Source: Sphingomicrobium sp. (GTDB taxonomy: Bacteria > Pseudomonadota > Alphaproteobacteria > Sphingomonadales > Sphingomonadaceae). Taken from it: a stretch of DNA of 64,000 nt. Under the pieces are notes generated by a model. That model ran no database searches, had not been told where the DNA came from, and worked only from the letters and a program-made list of their open reading frames with translations. Positions 36,196-46,477 of this stretch are shown one piece after another (positions within the stretch are counted from its first letter, which is position 1; each line of letters opens with the position of its first letter). The stretch covers positions 62,001-126,000 of the forward strand of contig JAUJOV010000001.1 of the NCBI GenBank assembly GCA_030447545.1, in the 5' to 3' direction. The translations under genes and the position numbers were made by a program.

Positions 36196-36824
36196 CACTG
36201 GTCATCCTTCTTGGTGATGTCCTGAAGGCCCTCCGTGCCGGTCAGGAGTCGCGCGGTAGGCGTTGATCGCCCGCGTGGCCGTCGCTGCATCGCCCACGCC
36301 GCTGCCGGCGCGCCCGGCCAAACCAGGTCCTCGGGGTTGGCGACCATCGCTGCGAGGTTGGAGTTCACCGCGCAGCCGAAGTTCGGCAGCATCCGGTTGT
36401 TGTAGTGGGTTGCGCGGGGACGTTCCAGTTGGGGTAGCCAGGACTCCGGCGACCACGCGGCTGACGACCACGCGCACCATTCCGGGCGCGACAGCGCCCG
36501 CGGTGACCGGAGCGCCCGGAGTGACCATGAGCCCGTATTGCCCGGCCATGTCGGCGACCTGCCCGGTCGCCGCCGCCAGATAGCCGCCATCGACGTAGAC
36601 ATTGTCCCCATAGCGCAGGCCCAGGCTGCGGAACCAGACGTCGAGCCGCGCGGCTTCCGCCATCGACAGGCTGCCGTCGGGCGCAGCCGCGTCGAACACA
36701 TAATCGGCGCGACTGACGACCAGCGCGTTCACCGCGGCAACGCCGGCCTCGGGCATCGGTCCCGGGCGGTGGCCGCAGCCGGCGATCGCCGCTGCCGAAG
36801 CAGAAGTGCGGACTTGCGTGCCAT
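36195..36824 (-). CDS. cpaD: Tad pilus lipoprotein CpaD (frameshifts)
   Basis: Outer-membrane-associated lipoprotein of the Tad secretin complex. MARKSALLL is followed, in the next frame, by a lipobox AAIAGCGH, then LSMAEAARLDVWFRSLGLRYGDNVYVDGG, APGMVRVVVSR, and in a third frame NFGCAVNSNLAAMVANPEDLV, a CpaD family hallmark. It ends LQDITKKDDQ. Two or three indels are required. It sits between cpaC and cpaE as in other alphaproteobacteria. Confidence 0.85.
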
Positions 36825-36853
36825 GGCGGCATCCTTCCTGTCTGTACGGCGGG

Positions 36854-38301
36854 TCACAGCGAACCCCAGGGCTGCGGCGGCGCCGCCCAGCGCCGAAGCC
36901 AGGCGCAGCAGCAGGAGCCGGCGCTGGAGCGACGCGGCCGGCGCCCTGGCCCTGAAGGTCTGGCCTTCCCACACGCAATCCCCATCCCCGGCATGCGCAG
37001 CCGTCCGGTCGGTGCCGCGGTTGGCCCGACACCGGCCGCACAGATAGGGCGTGACGATGATCACCAGCTCAGTCTCCGACCGGCGGAAGCTGGTCGAGCG
37101 GAACAGCGCACCGAGGATCAGCAGGTCGCCGGGAACAGCGCCTTCTCGATGTCGTTGGCCGCGGCATTGCGCAGCAGGCCGGCGATCATGAAGCTTTGGC
37201 CCGAGCCCAATTCGACCGTCGTTTCAGCCGCGGCGCGTGGTCACCGCCGGCACGACGAAGTCGTTCGCCGCACGCTGCCCTCGTTGGACAGCTCGCTGAC
37301 CTCCGGGCGGACGCATCGAGATGCGGCCGTCGGCAAGAACGATCCGGGAGTAGGCGAGGCCGACGCCGTACTGCTTGTATTCGATCGAGATCGAGCCGAG
37401 CGACTGCGAGATCGGGATCGGGAACTCGCCGCCGCAGGACTCGCGGTTTCGCCAGACAAAGCGGTCAGGTTCGGCTCGGCCAGCGTCGTGACGAAACCAT
37501 CCGTCTCGGCCAGGTTGAGCGTCCCGATGAGATCGAGGCCGAACAGCTTGCCGCGGGCGCCCAGAGCGGTGCCGACCAGGCTGGAGACGTTGAAATTGCC
37601 GCTCGGCGGAACAACGCCAGCCCCGGTTGGATACCGAACTGAAAGCCGTTCGTCGCGTATCCTGCGAAAACGGAGTTGACGCCGATCTGCTTCAGCAGCG
37701 AGCGGTTGACCTCGGCGATCTTGACCTTGAGGTTGACCTGCAGCGGGGTTGCGGTGCGAAGCCGGTTGATCGGCAGGATGTCGAGCGGATCGCCTTCCTT
37801 CTTGCCCGGGTTGAGCAGCGAAGTGACGATCGACTGCGCCTGCGCCGCGTCCTGAGGCGAGGCGACGGTGCCGTTGAGCACTGCGACCTGGCCTACGGTT
37901 GTCACCGAAATGTTGGAGTCCGGCATCGCCGCAGAAGCACCTCGTCGACCGGCGAGATGTTCTGGCTGACGCGGACGTTGGTCGCGTAGACCACCGAACC
38001 GTCGGCAGCGGTGGCGATCACGGTCGCTTCGCCCATCGCCTTGCCGAACAGGTTCAGCTGGCGCGAACTGCTCACGTGCACGTCGGCGACCGCGGGGTTC
38101 GACACCCAGACGTCGGCGATGTTGCGCGACATGTTGATCATCTGGCCTTCGCCCAGCGAAAGCACCACCTGGCTCGTCGGGCGAAAGGTCCGCGGCTGAG
38201 CGCCCGCCGGCGTGGCGACAGCGATCGAACCGAGGCTGATCCCCAGCGCCATCAGCGCCGTGCCGAGGCGAGCTCGGCGAGATTGAGTTACGACTGGTCA
38301 T
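36854..38301 (-). CDS. cpaC: Tad pilus outer-membrane secretin CpaC/RcpA (frameshifts)
   Basis: Forms the outer-membrane channel for the Flp pilus. Signal peptide around LGISLGSIAVATPAGAQP. BON-like and N domains: VVLSLGEGQMINMSRNIADVWVS, QLNLFGKAMGEATVIA, then NISVTTVGQVAVLNGTVASP. The secretin domain appears in segments across five or more frames: LQVNLKVKIAEVNRSLLKQIG, LNLAETDGFVTTLAEPNL, RISMRVRPEVSELSNEGSVR, SGQSFMIAGLLRN and ELVIIVTPYL. ATG 38301 is directly downstream of the cpaB stop. The 3' end is set at the TGA near 36854 after a proline-rich tail and is approximate. Confidence 0.88.
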
Positions 38302-39366
38302 TTAATGAGCTCCCACCGGAACGACGGTGACACTGTTGCCGCGAGAAATGCGCACGACCGGACCGGACGGAACCGGAGCAGGGTTGGGCGCAGCGGCAGG
38401 CGCGGCGGCTTCGCCACGAGACATGATCGCGGTTGCACCGTTGCTGAGCGGGTCGGACGACTGGGCCGGCTGGCTCGGCGTACGACCGGGCACCGTGCGG
38501 CGCTGGAAGCGCGATACGTCGCCGCCGGTCGTGTAGGTCGTGTTGGTGTCGATCGGACGATTGGCGATCTGCAGCAGCATGCGGCGCTCGTCCGCGGGGT
38601 TGGCCCCCGCCGCACGCGCACCTCACCCGATGCGATTGCGCGCTCGAGCTCGGCCGTGCTGTCGGCGATCGAGCGCAGCGACAGCGACAGCTGTCCCATG
38701 CTCTGAGCGACCGTGATCTTCTCGGCGATGCGCGGAGTGACCTCGACGGTGACGTTGGAGAAAGTCTTGACCTCGGTCTTGCCGTCTTCGCCCTTGCTGT
38801 CGATGCGCTGATCGGTAGCGAGAACGCGCACGTTGCGCACGATGGTCTCGGAAGCGCGCAGGGGCGGGCCGTCGCCGCCGCCGTCGACACTCTGGGTCAG
38901 GACGACGTCGACGCGGTCACCCGGGAAGACGAAGCCGGCGACGCCGGTCGAGGCGATTCACCGGAACGGTCATCGCGCGCATGCCGGGCCCCAGGGCCGC
39001 AGCAAGGAAGCCGCGGTCCTCGGGACCGACGAGCTGGCCGCGGGTCAGCGGCTGGCCGGCGGTGACCGCATGGCGGACAACCGTGCCGAGCAGCTTGCGC
39101 ATGTCGGCGTCGGGCTGGCCTTCGGTGTAATAGGCGGCCTGCGTCATGTCCTTCGGCCAGGGCTGGAAGGTGAGGCTTTCCGCGTCGATGATCGTGCCCA
39201 CCGGCAGATCTTTGCGCGCAACGAGCACCTTGGGCCCCACTGGAACCGCCTGTGCGGCCGCGGCCTGGTCTGCGCCGGCGCCTGCAAACATGTTCTTGGC
39301 CATGATCGCGGTGATCGAAGCGATCACCAGCGCACCGACGAGCAGCATGATCTTCTTAACGTTCAT
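38302..39366 (-). CDS. cpaB: Flp pilus assembly protein CpaB (frameshifts)
   Basis: Periplasmic/inner-membrane Tad component with a SAF domain. MNVKKIMLLVGALVIASITA gives the N-terminal helix; VARKDLPVGTIIDAESL is the SAF region. A frame change near 38950 leads to GFVFPGDRVDVVLTQSVDGG and VRVLATDQRIDSKGEDG, then EKITVAQSMGQLSLSLRS. A second near 38605 leads to the Pro/Ala-rich tail. It ends one base before the cpaC start. Confidence 0.88.
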
Positions 39367-39409
39367 GGCGAAATCGCCTCCCCACTGAGGGCCCCGTAAC
39401 CATTCGATA

Positions 39410-39882
39410 TCAGGCAAATTGGTTAAAGCGTTGGGTGGAGATCGCCAGGCCGCCGACCGCGATCGCCACGCCGTACGGGATCTGCACCCGCCCTGTTCTC
39501 GCGCGCAGGCGATGGATCGCGACGAGCAGGAGCGTCAGCACCCCGCCGGCGATCGACATGATCAGCAGGAACTTGATCGTTGCCCCGGGCGAGAACCACA
39601 GGGCGAGCGCCGCTGCGAGCTTGACGTCCCCGCCGCCCATCATCCCCGCGAAGAAGGCCGCTGCGAGCAGCGCGAACACGGCCGCTCCAGCGGCCAGCTG
39701 GACACCGTGACGTCAGGCCACAGCGGAAGCGCGGCCGACCACCAGTAGAGCGGCGCAAGGCCCGCGATCGCGAGGTTCAGCTTGTTCGAAATGGTGAAGG
39801 TGCGCACGTCGATTACCGCCGCGACAACCAGCAGCAGCGCGAGAGCCCCAAGCAGAAGTTCGGTAAATCCGGCGTTTGTCAT
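39410..39882 (-). CDS. cpaA: Flp prepilin peptidase CpaA (one frameshift)
   Basis: Type IV prepilin peptidase family (A24) enzyme that matures Flp pilin, about 157 residues and mostly membrane-embedded. The first Asp is in VVAAVIDVRTFTISNKLN; the second catalytic motif GGGDVKLAAALALW is in the other half. A single frame change near 39705 separates them. First gene of the pilus operon in this window. No flp pilin gene is visible next to it, which is where it usually lies. Confidence 0.88.
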
Positions 39883-39927
39883 TCCGCCACCTAGACGGCA
39901 GGGCTTTCCAAACCGTAACCGCCGCTG

Positions 39928-41038
39928 ATGATGGCCGGGCGAGCTCGAGCGCATGCCGACCTTGACGCGCTGATCGTCGGCGGTGGGATTGCCGGCGGCG
40001 AGCCTCGGCGCAGGCGTTGCGGCAAGGCTGCGGGTCGCGATTGTCGAAGCGGAGTCGCAGTGCGGCCATCATTCCACCGGTCGTTCCGCCGCCTTCTGGC
40101 TCGAAGGCGCATGGCGGGCCGCTCGTCGCCCCGCTGACGGCCGCCTCGCGCGCTTTCCTCGAACGGCCGCCCGAGGATTTCCGAGCGCGGCTTCCTGTCG
40201 GCGCGTGGCGCTCTGCACATTTCGGAGAGTGGCTGGGCCGAGCTTCCGCAGAGCGTTGCGAGCCGCCGGATCGAGCGGGGCGAGCTCGAGCACATGCTGC
40301 CCGGGGTTCGCCCGGAGTGGCGCTTTGCTACGCTCGAGCCGGGTTGTGCCGACATCGACGTCGCTGGCTTGCACGCAGCGTTCCTGCGCGCGTTCAGGCG
40401 CGCGGGAGGCGAGGTCAGGCCGGATGCGCGCCTGCGCTCCGCCCGGTGGGACGGCTCGCGCTGGACGGTGGAGCTGGAGGACGGCGCGACCCTGGCCGCG
40501 GCGGTGCTGGTCAATGCCGCGGGAGCCTGGGCCGATCAGGTCGCGCGAGGCTTCGGGCGTTCGGCCGCTCGGGATTGCGGCCAAGCGGCGGACCATGGTG
40601 CAGCTGCGCGTCGACCGCTCGGGGCTCAGGCGCTCCGCTGGTCGCGGACGCCCATGGCCGGTTCTACTTCAAGGGCGGAGAGCGATCGCTCGATCTGGCT
40701 GGCCCCCACGACGAGATCGACAGTGATCCGTGCGACGCAGCGCCCGAGGAAATCGACGTGGCGACGGCGATCGATCGGTTCGAGCGCGTGGTGGACTGGC
40801 CGATCGAGGCCGTGGAGCGCAAGTGGGCAGGTTTGAGGACCTTCGCTCGGACCGCCTGCCGGTCTACGGCTATGACCCGGATGTGCCCTCATTCTTCTGG
40901 TGCGGGGGCAGGGGGTTTCGGAATCCAGACCGCCCCGGCGGCGGCGCGCTCGCGGCGGCACTGCTAATGTGCGACGAGCTCCTGCGGAGCTCGTGCATTT
41001 CGACGTGGCAGTCTTTTCGCCGCGACGCTTCGCCTAGC
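39928..41038 (+). CDS. FAD-dependent oxidoreductase of the DAO (D-amino-acid oxidase-like) family (frameshifts)
   Basis: About 365 residues when frames are joined. The FAD-binding start DALIVGGGIAG breaks near 39995 and continues ASLGAGVAARLRVAIVEAES, then HSTGRSAAFWLE. The middle (EHMLPGVRPEWRFATLEPGCADIDVAGLHAAFLRAFRRAGGEV) and VLVNAAGAWADQVA are typical of DAO domains. Late segments are RFYFKGGERSLDLAGPHDE and GGRGFGIQTAP-like sequence split by indels. At least six indels. The end is taken as the TAG at 41036-41038, inside a palindrome shared with the convergent gene. Substrate unknown. Confidence 0.8.
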
Positions 41039-41045
41039 GAAGCGA
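41027..41045. repeat. palindrome carrying both convergent stop codons
   Basis: CGCTTCGC (41027-41034) and GCGAAGCG (41038-41045) flank CTA. The plus-strand TAG (41036-41038) and minus-strand TAG (41037-41035) overlap in CTAG. Beyond one mismatch the stem extends by four more pairs. It may serve as a bidirectional terminator-like hairpin, though no T-tract follows on the plus strand. Confidence 0.6.
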
Positions 41046-41814
41046 CGCGACCTCCATCCGGGTCATCGGATCGAGGTAGGTGATCACGATGTGCACCGGG
41101 GCGGGAAGCGCGACGTGCTGCTCGGGGCTGCCTGTTCGGCTGCCGGGTCGCGGCCGAGCATCCAGCGCGCCAGCCGGTCGGCGTCCTCGAGCCGCACGCA
41201 GCCGTTGCTGAGCTGGCGCGAGGCTTCCTCGAACAGCTCCTTCTTGGGCGTGTCGTGCAGGAAGATGCCGTTGTTGTTGACGAAGCCGAACTTCATCCGG
41301 CCCATCGAGTTGCCGGGCCCCGGCAGCTGGCGGACGTAAACCTTCGTGCGGCCAGCGGCGACCGCCTGCCAGTCGACGCTGTCCGGATCGATTTCCTGCG
41401 CGTCGGGGCCGAACTTGGTCAGGACTTCGTAGCCGCGCGCCTTCAAATAGGAAGGCCCGTCGCTCAGCACTCGCGGCGCGATGATCTTGCGCGCGAGGTC
41501 CACCGGAACGTTCCAGTAGGGATTGAGCGTCGCATGATAGATCGTGCTTCTGAGCGTCGGAGTGGCCGAATCCGCCTTGCCGACGATCACCCGCATCGAG
41601 TCCACGACCTGGCCGTTCTCGATCATGAACAGGCGCGCCGAGGCGGCGTCGACCAGTACGTGACGGCCATGAGCCGGGATCTCGGAGAGGCCGGTCGCCA
41701 GGCCCGGCGTAACCGCGCGCTGGGCGTAAGCGTTGGGGCTTTCCGCCGCGGCCGCCGCGGGAAAAGGGTGAGCGACAGCGCAGCGCAAAGCGCGCGCTTA
41801 ATGTTTGTTTTCAC
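41035..41814 (-). CDS. L,D-transpeptidase (YkuD) (frameshifts)
   Basis: Periplasmic cross-linking enzyme for peptidoglycan, about 255 residues. Signal MKTNIKRALCAALSLTL continues, after a frame slip near 41765, as FPAAAAAES. YkuD domain: HVLVDAASARLFMIENGQVV, YWNVPVDLARKIIAPRVL, FVNNNGIFLHDTP and the catalytic SNGCVRLEDADRLARWML. A second slip near 41120 leads to a short tail ending MTRMEVASLR at the TAG 41037-41035. No LysM or peptidoglycan-binding domain is visible. Confidence 0.87.
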
Positions 41815-41930
41815 GTTCTAACTCTTTGAAATAGGTTCTTTGAATACCCAACGCCCAAGGCCGCGAGGAGTTCAAACTTTTTTGTTGATTTTACCCCCGA
41901 TTAACGGGGAACCCACAGATCAGCCCGATT

Positions 41931-42377
41931 CTAAGGGCGCTGCGAGTCGGCGGCGGCGCAGGCGAGCGCGTCTACCAGGTCGTTTTCGGGGTGGCCGCTA
42001 TGGCCCTTGACCCAGTGCCATTCGACCCGGTGCGGCTGTGCGGCCTCGAGCAGATCCTGCCACAAGTCGGCGTTCTTGACGGGCTTTCGGTCGGATGTGC
42101 GCCAGCCGTTGCGCTGCCACGAGTGGATCCACCTGGTAATGCCGTCGCGCACGTAATTGCTGTCGGTGTGGAGGTTGACGCGGCACGGGCGCTTGAGCGC
42201 TTCGAGCGCGCGGATGGCGGCGATCAGCTCCATTCGGTTGTTGGTCGTCAGCGGCTCGCCGCCGGAGATCTCGCGTTGCTTGTCGCCGGTCCTCAGGAGC
42301 GCGGCCCAGCCGCCAGGGCCAGGATTGCCGCGGCAGGCGCCGTCGGTGAAGATCTCGACCTCCGGAAGATCAGGCAT
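41931..42377 (-). CDS. rnhA: ribonuclease HI
   Basis: Cleaves RNA in RNA-DNA hybrids. 148 residues. The DEDD active site is complete: [15 protein letters not shown] (Asp), [10 protein letters not shown] (Glu), [11 protein letters not shown] (Asp) and [12 protein letters not shown] (Asp). The basic handle region [20 protein letters not shown] is present. ATG 42377 overlaps the ispH stop by 8 bp. Confidence 0.95.
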   Translation of the reverse strand: MPDLPEVEIFTDGACRGNPGPGGWAALLRTGDKQREISGGEPLTTNNRMELIAAIRALEALKRPCRVNLHTDSNYVRDGITRWIHSWQRNGWRTSDRKPVKNADLWQDLLEAAQPHRVEWHWVKGHSGHPENDLVDALACAAADSQRP

Positions 42378-43366
42378 GACGATTGTCTTTGCGAGCGCTC
42401 CTCGCAATGACGGCGAAGTTCAAGCCACCAGCTCGCGCGGCAGCGAAGATCATGCGCTCGGGGCTGTGGTCCGCCTGTTCCTCGGTCAGGTGGAAGCGCT
42501 CGCCGAGCGCATCGACCACTTCGCGCACGAGCAGCTCTGGAGCCGACGCGCCGGCGGTGATTCCGACCGTTGCGGGCTGTCCCAGCCACGCCCAGTCGAT
42601 GTCGGCCGCCCGCTCGATCAGGCGAGCAGGAACGCCCATGCGCTCGGCCACTTCGGCAAGCCTCAGCGAATTGCTGCTGTTGGGCGCACCGATCACCAGC
42701 ATCCGGTCGCATTCGGGCGCAATCGCCTTGACCGCCGCCTGGCGGTTAGGAGGTGGCGTAGCAGATGTCCTCGCTGCGCGGCGCGCGGATCGCGGGGAAG
42801 CGGGCCTTCAGCGCGTCGACCATCGCTGCCGTGTCGTCGACCGACAAAGTCGTCTGGGTGAGGAAGGCGAGATTGTCCGGGTCGGGCACCGCGACGCTCC
42901 TCGCGTCCTCGAGCGTTTCGACCAGAGTCATCGAGCCTTCGGGCACCTGGCCGAAGGTGCCGATCACTTCCGGGTGGCCGGCATGGCCGATGAACAATAT
43001 GTGCCGGCCCTCCGTGATCAGCCGCTCGGCCTGGCGGTGCACCTTCGACACGAGCGGGCAGGTCGCGTCGACGAAGGCGAGGCCGCGCTCGCGCGCGTTT
43101 GCAGGAACCGACTTGGGCACCCCGTGGGCGGAGAAGACCACCGGCCGGTCGTCGGGTACTTCGTCGAGCTCGTCGACGAACACCGCGCCGAGCTGCCGCA
43201 GCCGGTCGACCACGAAGCGGTTGTGGACGATCTCGTGCCGCACGAAGACCGGTGCTCCGAACCGCTCGAGCGCGAGCTCGACGATCTGGATCGCTCGGTC
43301 GACGCCCGCGCAGAACCCTCGCGGGGCTGCGATCAGGACTCGGAGGGGGGCGAGGGGCGCGGCCAT
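42370..43366 (-). CDS. ispH: 4-hydroxy-3-methylbut-2-enyl diphosphate reductase (one frameshift)
   Basis: Last enzyme of the MEP isoprenoid pathway, a 4Fe-4S protein. Cluster cysteines: [25 protein letters not shown] and, beyond the frame slip near 42750, the third Cys in EDICYATS. Other hallmarks are SAHGVPKSV and [12 protein letters not shown]. The C-terminal residues [14 protein letters not shown] are encoded by a copy of the CGTCATTGCGAG repeat and are probably not part of the ancestral protein. Start 43366 is before [16 protein letters not shown]. Confidence 0.93.
42376..42412. repeat. partial dispersed repeat (CGTCATTGCGAG family)
   Basis: On the minus strand CGTCATTGCGAGGAGCG is followed by CTCGCAAAGACAATCGTCAT. 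It matches the left end of the element at 25206-25283 and lies at the ispH/rnhA boundary, encoding the ispH tail. Confidence 0.65.
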
Positions 43367-43460
43367 GGCGAAGCGCCATGTAAGGCATCGCTTGCAGCCT
43401 TTGAAGGCGCTTCCTATGAACGCTGCCGTTGCCCCCGGGCGCCTCGAGGAACTCCAACCC

Positions 43461-44093
43461 GTGAAGCTTCGCCTGATCTCGCTGCTGCTCGTGACCCTTC
43501 TTCCCGCCTGTTCGCGGGCGCGCGTCCTGGAGGACGGCGGCGTCTTCACGCGCCGAAGCCCGTGCCCGACCGCGGCGATTCCGGCGGGCACCGGCGACAT
43601 CACGATGTTCAACCCGGCGAACAGCGTCGAAGCTTCCGCGATCGACGTGACTGCGACCATGACGAACCTTCGCTCCTCATGTTCGGAAGGGGCTGCCGAA
43701 ATCACCTCCACGGCGAGCTTCGACGTCGTCGCCGTGCGCCGCGACCGGGGCGCGGCGCGGCAGGTCGTGCTGCCCTATTTCAGTTCGGTGGTGCAGGCCG
43801 GCAGCCAGGTCGTCGCCAAGCGGGTCGGCTATGTCGCCCTCAACTTCCCGGCGGGATCGATGCGGGCGCAGAGCTCGGGCCAGGCCTATGCGCGGGTGCA
43901 GCGCTCGGCAACGGCGCTCCCGGCCGAGGTTCACCGCGCACTGACGCAGGAGCGCAAGCCCGGCGATCCCGCGGCGGCGGTCGATCCGCTGGCCGACCCG
44001 ACCGTCCGCGCAGCGGTTGCGCGCGCGACCTTCGAGCACCTCGTCGGGTTCAACCTGACCGAAGCGCAGCTTCGCTACAACGTCACTCGCTAG
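43461..44093 (+). CDS. lipoprotein of unknown function
   Basis: About 210 residues. From the GTG at 43461 the protein starts [20 protein letters not shown], a clean lipoprotein signal (lipobox LLPAC), with GAGGA eleven bases upstream. An in-frame ATG at 43416 would add 15 residues and spoil the signal. The mature part is mostly beta-like and contains [18 protein letters not shown] and [28 protein letters not shown]. It ends overlapping a convergent membrane-protein gene by 11 bp. I know similar sphingomonad proteins only as hypothetical. Confidence 0.65.
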   Translation: MKLRLISLLLVTLLPACSRARVLEDGGVFTRRSPCPTAAIPAGTGDITMFNPANSVEASAIDVTATMTNLRSSCSEGAAEITSTASFDVVAVRRDRGAARQVVLPYFSSVVQAGSQVVAKRVGYVALNFPAGSMRAQSSGQAYARVQRSATALPAEVHRALTQERKPGDPAAAVDPLADPTVRAAVARATFEHLVGFNLTEAQLRYNVTR

Positions 44094-44475
44094 AGCGCGG
44101 CGCGCGCCGGCAAAGCATCTGGGCAAGCCAGGCGGCGGCAAGCGGCGCAAGAACCCCTGCCGCCATCAGCCACGCCGGGTGCCGCCCGAGCAAATAGGAC
44201 AGAAGCTGCCCCGCAATCACCGAGGCCGCGATGAGCCAGGCGGTCCAGGCGCGGCCGGAGACTCGGATCGCCAGCCAGCTTCCGACGAAAGCCGCCACGA
44301 ACCAGCCGAACAGCGGGAAGAGCTGGTTTCGAAGGGGCAGAGCCATGGGCGCGTTGGGGTTGTTGAGGTCCACTCGAGGCGGCGGGAACAACTGGTTGCC
44401 GACCCCCTCGATGATCATCATCAGCGCGATCGCGATGGCGATTCCCGCGGCCACGCCGCCGAGCGTTCGTATCAT
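44083..44475 (-). CDS. four-helix membrane protein, unknown function
   Basis: A 130-residue protein with hydrophobic segments at about 7-25, 50-70, 76-94 and 102-120. MIRTLGGVAAGIAIAIALMMIIEGVGNQLFPPP opens it, and the LFGWFVAAFVGSWLAIRVSGR block follows. Small membrane proteins of this form are common and unassigned. Start 44475 begins the first helix. Confidence 0.65.
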   Translation of the reverse strand: MIRTLGGVAAGIAIAIALMMIIEGVGNQLFPPPRVDLNNPNAPMALPLRNQLFPLFGWFVAAFVGSWLAIRVSGRAWTAWLIAASVIAGQLLSYLLGRHPAWLMAAGVLAPLAAAWLAQMLCRRAPRSSE

Positions 44476-44611
44476 GGGGCTTGCAACGCACTCGGATGCG
44501 CAGATTTCCCGTTTGACTTGAACCCGGTCGAAGGCCAAGGCACGCGGCGTCGCCGGGAGCCCCGGGACCCCGTCGAAGCAGGACTTCGATTGGAGCCCTG
44601 GGCACTCGGGA

Positions 44612-44823
44612 TGGCCGCGCGGGAGAGTTCGCGCCGAGCGCCTTGCTCGGAGCGGCGCCGAAGGAGCAACCGCCCCCGGAATCTCTCAGGCCAAAGGACC
44701 GCGCGCGCCTGACAGTCTGGAAAGTGTCCGCCCAAGCGCCAAGCGAGGGTGGGCCGCCGAAGGTGTAACCCGCCTGCGCCAGGGCTGCGGCGGGGAAAGC
44801 TCTCAGGCGCAGCGACAGAAGGG
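44612..44823 (+). ncRNA. glycine riboswitch (tandem gcvT element)
   Basis: First aptamer: GCGCGGGAGAG (44617-44626 region), GCCGAAGGAGCAA, then AATCTCTCAGGCCAAAGGACC. Second aptamer: CTGGAAAG, GCCGAAGGTGTAACCC, then AGCTCTCAGGCGCAGCGACAGA. These conserved blocks are those of tandem glycine-binding aptamers, and the element sits directly upstream of gcvT, its usual target. A 9-bp stem (44825-44833 with 44855-44863) between aptamer 2 and the gcvT start could form the expression platform. No clear U-tract is seen, so translational control is the more likely mode. Confidence 0.93.
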
Positions 44824-44884
44824 GGTGACGGTCGGTGCCGCCTGGGGGCGTCAGGACCGTCGCCACATGTCGCGGAGAGCGTCC

Positions 44885-46088
44885 ATGAGCCGAGAAGTCC
44901 ATTCAGGTCCGACGGACCAGCACAGCCAGGCCCGCGGCGAGCCGTACAGCGGCGATCCCGAAGGCGGGGCGGGGACTCAGGCGCCGCCGCCGCTTCAGAA
45001 GCTCGCGCTCGACGGCTGGCACCGCCGCCATGGCGCTCGGATGGTGCCGTTCGCCGGCTATGAAATGCCCGTTCAGTACGAAGGCATCATGGCCGAACAT
45101 TTGTGGACGCGCTCGAGCGCGGGCCTGTTCGATGTCAGCCACATGGGCCAGATCCTGGTTCACGGCCGCAATGCCGATGCGGGGCTCGAAACCCTGCTCC
45201 CCGGCGAGCTCAAGGCGCTTGGCGACAAGAGGCTGCGCTACTCGCTTCTGCTCGCGGCCGACGGCGGGATCGTCGACGATCTGATGGCTACGCGGCGGGG
45301 CGACCATTTCTATGTCGTGGTCAACGGCGCAACCAAGCACCAGGACCTCGAGGTGTTGCAAAAGGGGCTCCCGCGCGAGCTGGTCGTCGACCATATGCGG
45401 GAGCAGGCGCTGCTCGCGCTTCAGGGCCGAAGGCGGTCGAAGTGCTCGAGGCCATCGCGCCGGGCGTTGCCGAACTCGGGTTCATGCAGGTGATGCGTTC
45501 AACGTTGCAGGTCAGCAGGCGTGGATCAGCCGCTCGGGCTATACCGGCGAGGACGGGTTCGAGATTTCGATTCCCGCGAGCGCGGTCGAAGCGGTGGCGG
45601 ACGCGTTCCTTGCCGACGAGCGCGTGCGGCCGATCGGGCTGGGCGCGCGCGATCTGCTTCGGCTCGAGGCGGGCCTGCCGCTCTACGGGCACGACATCGA
45701 CCTCAACACGACGCCGGTAATGGCCGGGCTGCAGTTCGCGATCGGCAAGCGCCGGCGCGGAGGGCGGCTTTCCGGGGCGCGATGCGGATTCTGGCGGAGC
45801 TGGAGAACGGCCCCTGCAGAAGCGCGTCGGGTTCGAGGTCGACGGGCGCCAGCCGGTGCGCGAGGGGGCGCGGGTCCTCGACGGCGAAGGCAATGAGGTC
45901 GGGCGGATCACCAGCGGCGGCTTCTCGCCCTCGCTCCAGCGCCCGATCGCCATGGGCTATGTCGCCGCGCATCTTGCCGAGCCCGGCACCGCGCTGAAGC
46001 TCGAGCAGCGCGCAAAGCTGTTCGACGGCGCGTCGCGAGCTTGCCGTTCGTCCCCCAACGCTATCACCGCAAGGGAGTCAGTTCATGA
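44885..46088 (+). CDS. gcvT: glycine cleavage system T protein, aminomethyltransferase (frameshifts)
   Basis: Transfers the methylene group from GcvH-bound intermediate to tetrahydrofolate. An N-terminal extension of about 45 polar residues precedes [26 protein letters not shown]. Further blocks: [36 protein letters not shown], then across slips [55 protein letters not shown]. It ends YHRKGVSS with TGA 46086-46088, overlapping gcvH. About five indels, mostly in G or C runs. The real start may be nearer LALDGW. Confidence 0.93.
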
Positions 46089-46475
46089 CGCTTTATTTCA
46101 CCCGCGAGCACGAATGGATGCGCCTCGAGGGCAATTCGGCCACGGTCGGAACTTCGACCACGCGCAGGAGGCGCTCGGCGACATCGTGTTTGCCGAAGTG
46201 CCCGAGGCCGGGCGCGAGCTTGCCAAGGCAGGAGGCCGCCGTGGTCGAATCGGTGAAGGCCGCGTCGGACGTCTATGCGCCGGTCGGCGGGACGGTGACC
46301 GAGGCCAACCAGGCGATCGTCGACGATCCGTCGCTGATCAACCATGATCCCGAGCGCGAGGGCTGGTTCTTCAGGCTCGAGCTCAAGGATCCGTTTCCTC
46401 GAGCTCGACGGACTGATGGACGAGCCGTCGTACCGCGAGGGTGAAGACACTCTGATCATGAGGATGCCCGAGTAA
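46085..46475 (+). CDS. gcvH: glycine cleavage system H protein (frameshifts)
   Basis: Lipoyl carrier shuttling the aminomethyl group. [22 protein letters not shown] is intact, then [20 protein letters not shown] runs in another frame. The lipoylation site [17 protein letters not shown] is in the first frame, followed by [20 protein letters not shown] and, after another slip, [22 protein letters not shown] and TAA at 46473-46475. ATG 46085 overlaps the gcvT stop (ATGA). Lipoylation would depend on lipB, also in this window. Confidence 0.93.
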
Positions 46476-46477
46476 CG

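Noticed and set aside
43099-43383. Arg-rich ORF antisense to ispH
   Set aside because: Arises from reverse reading of conserved IspH codons; no ribosome site or family features.
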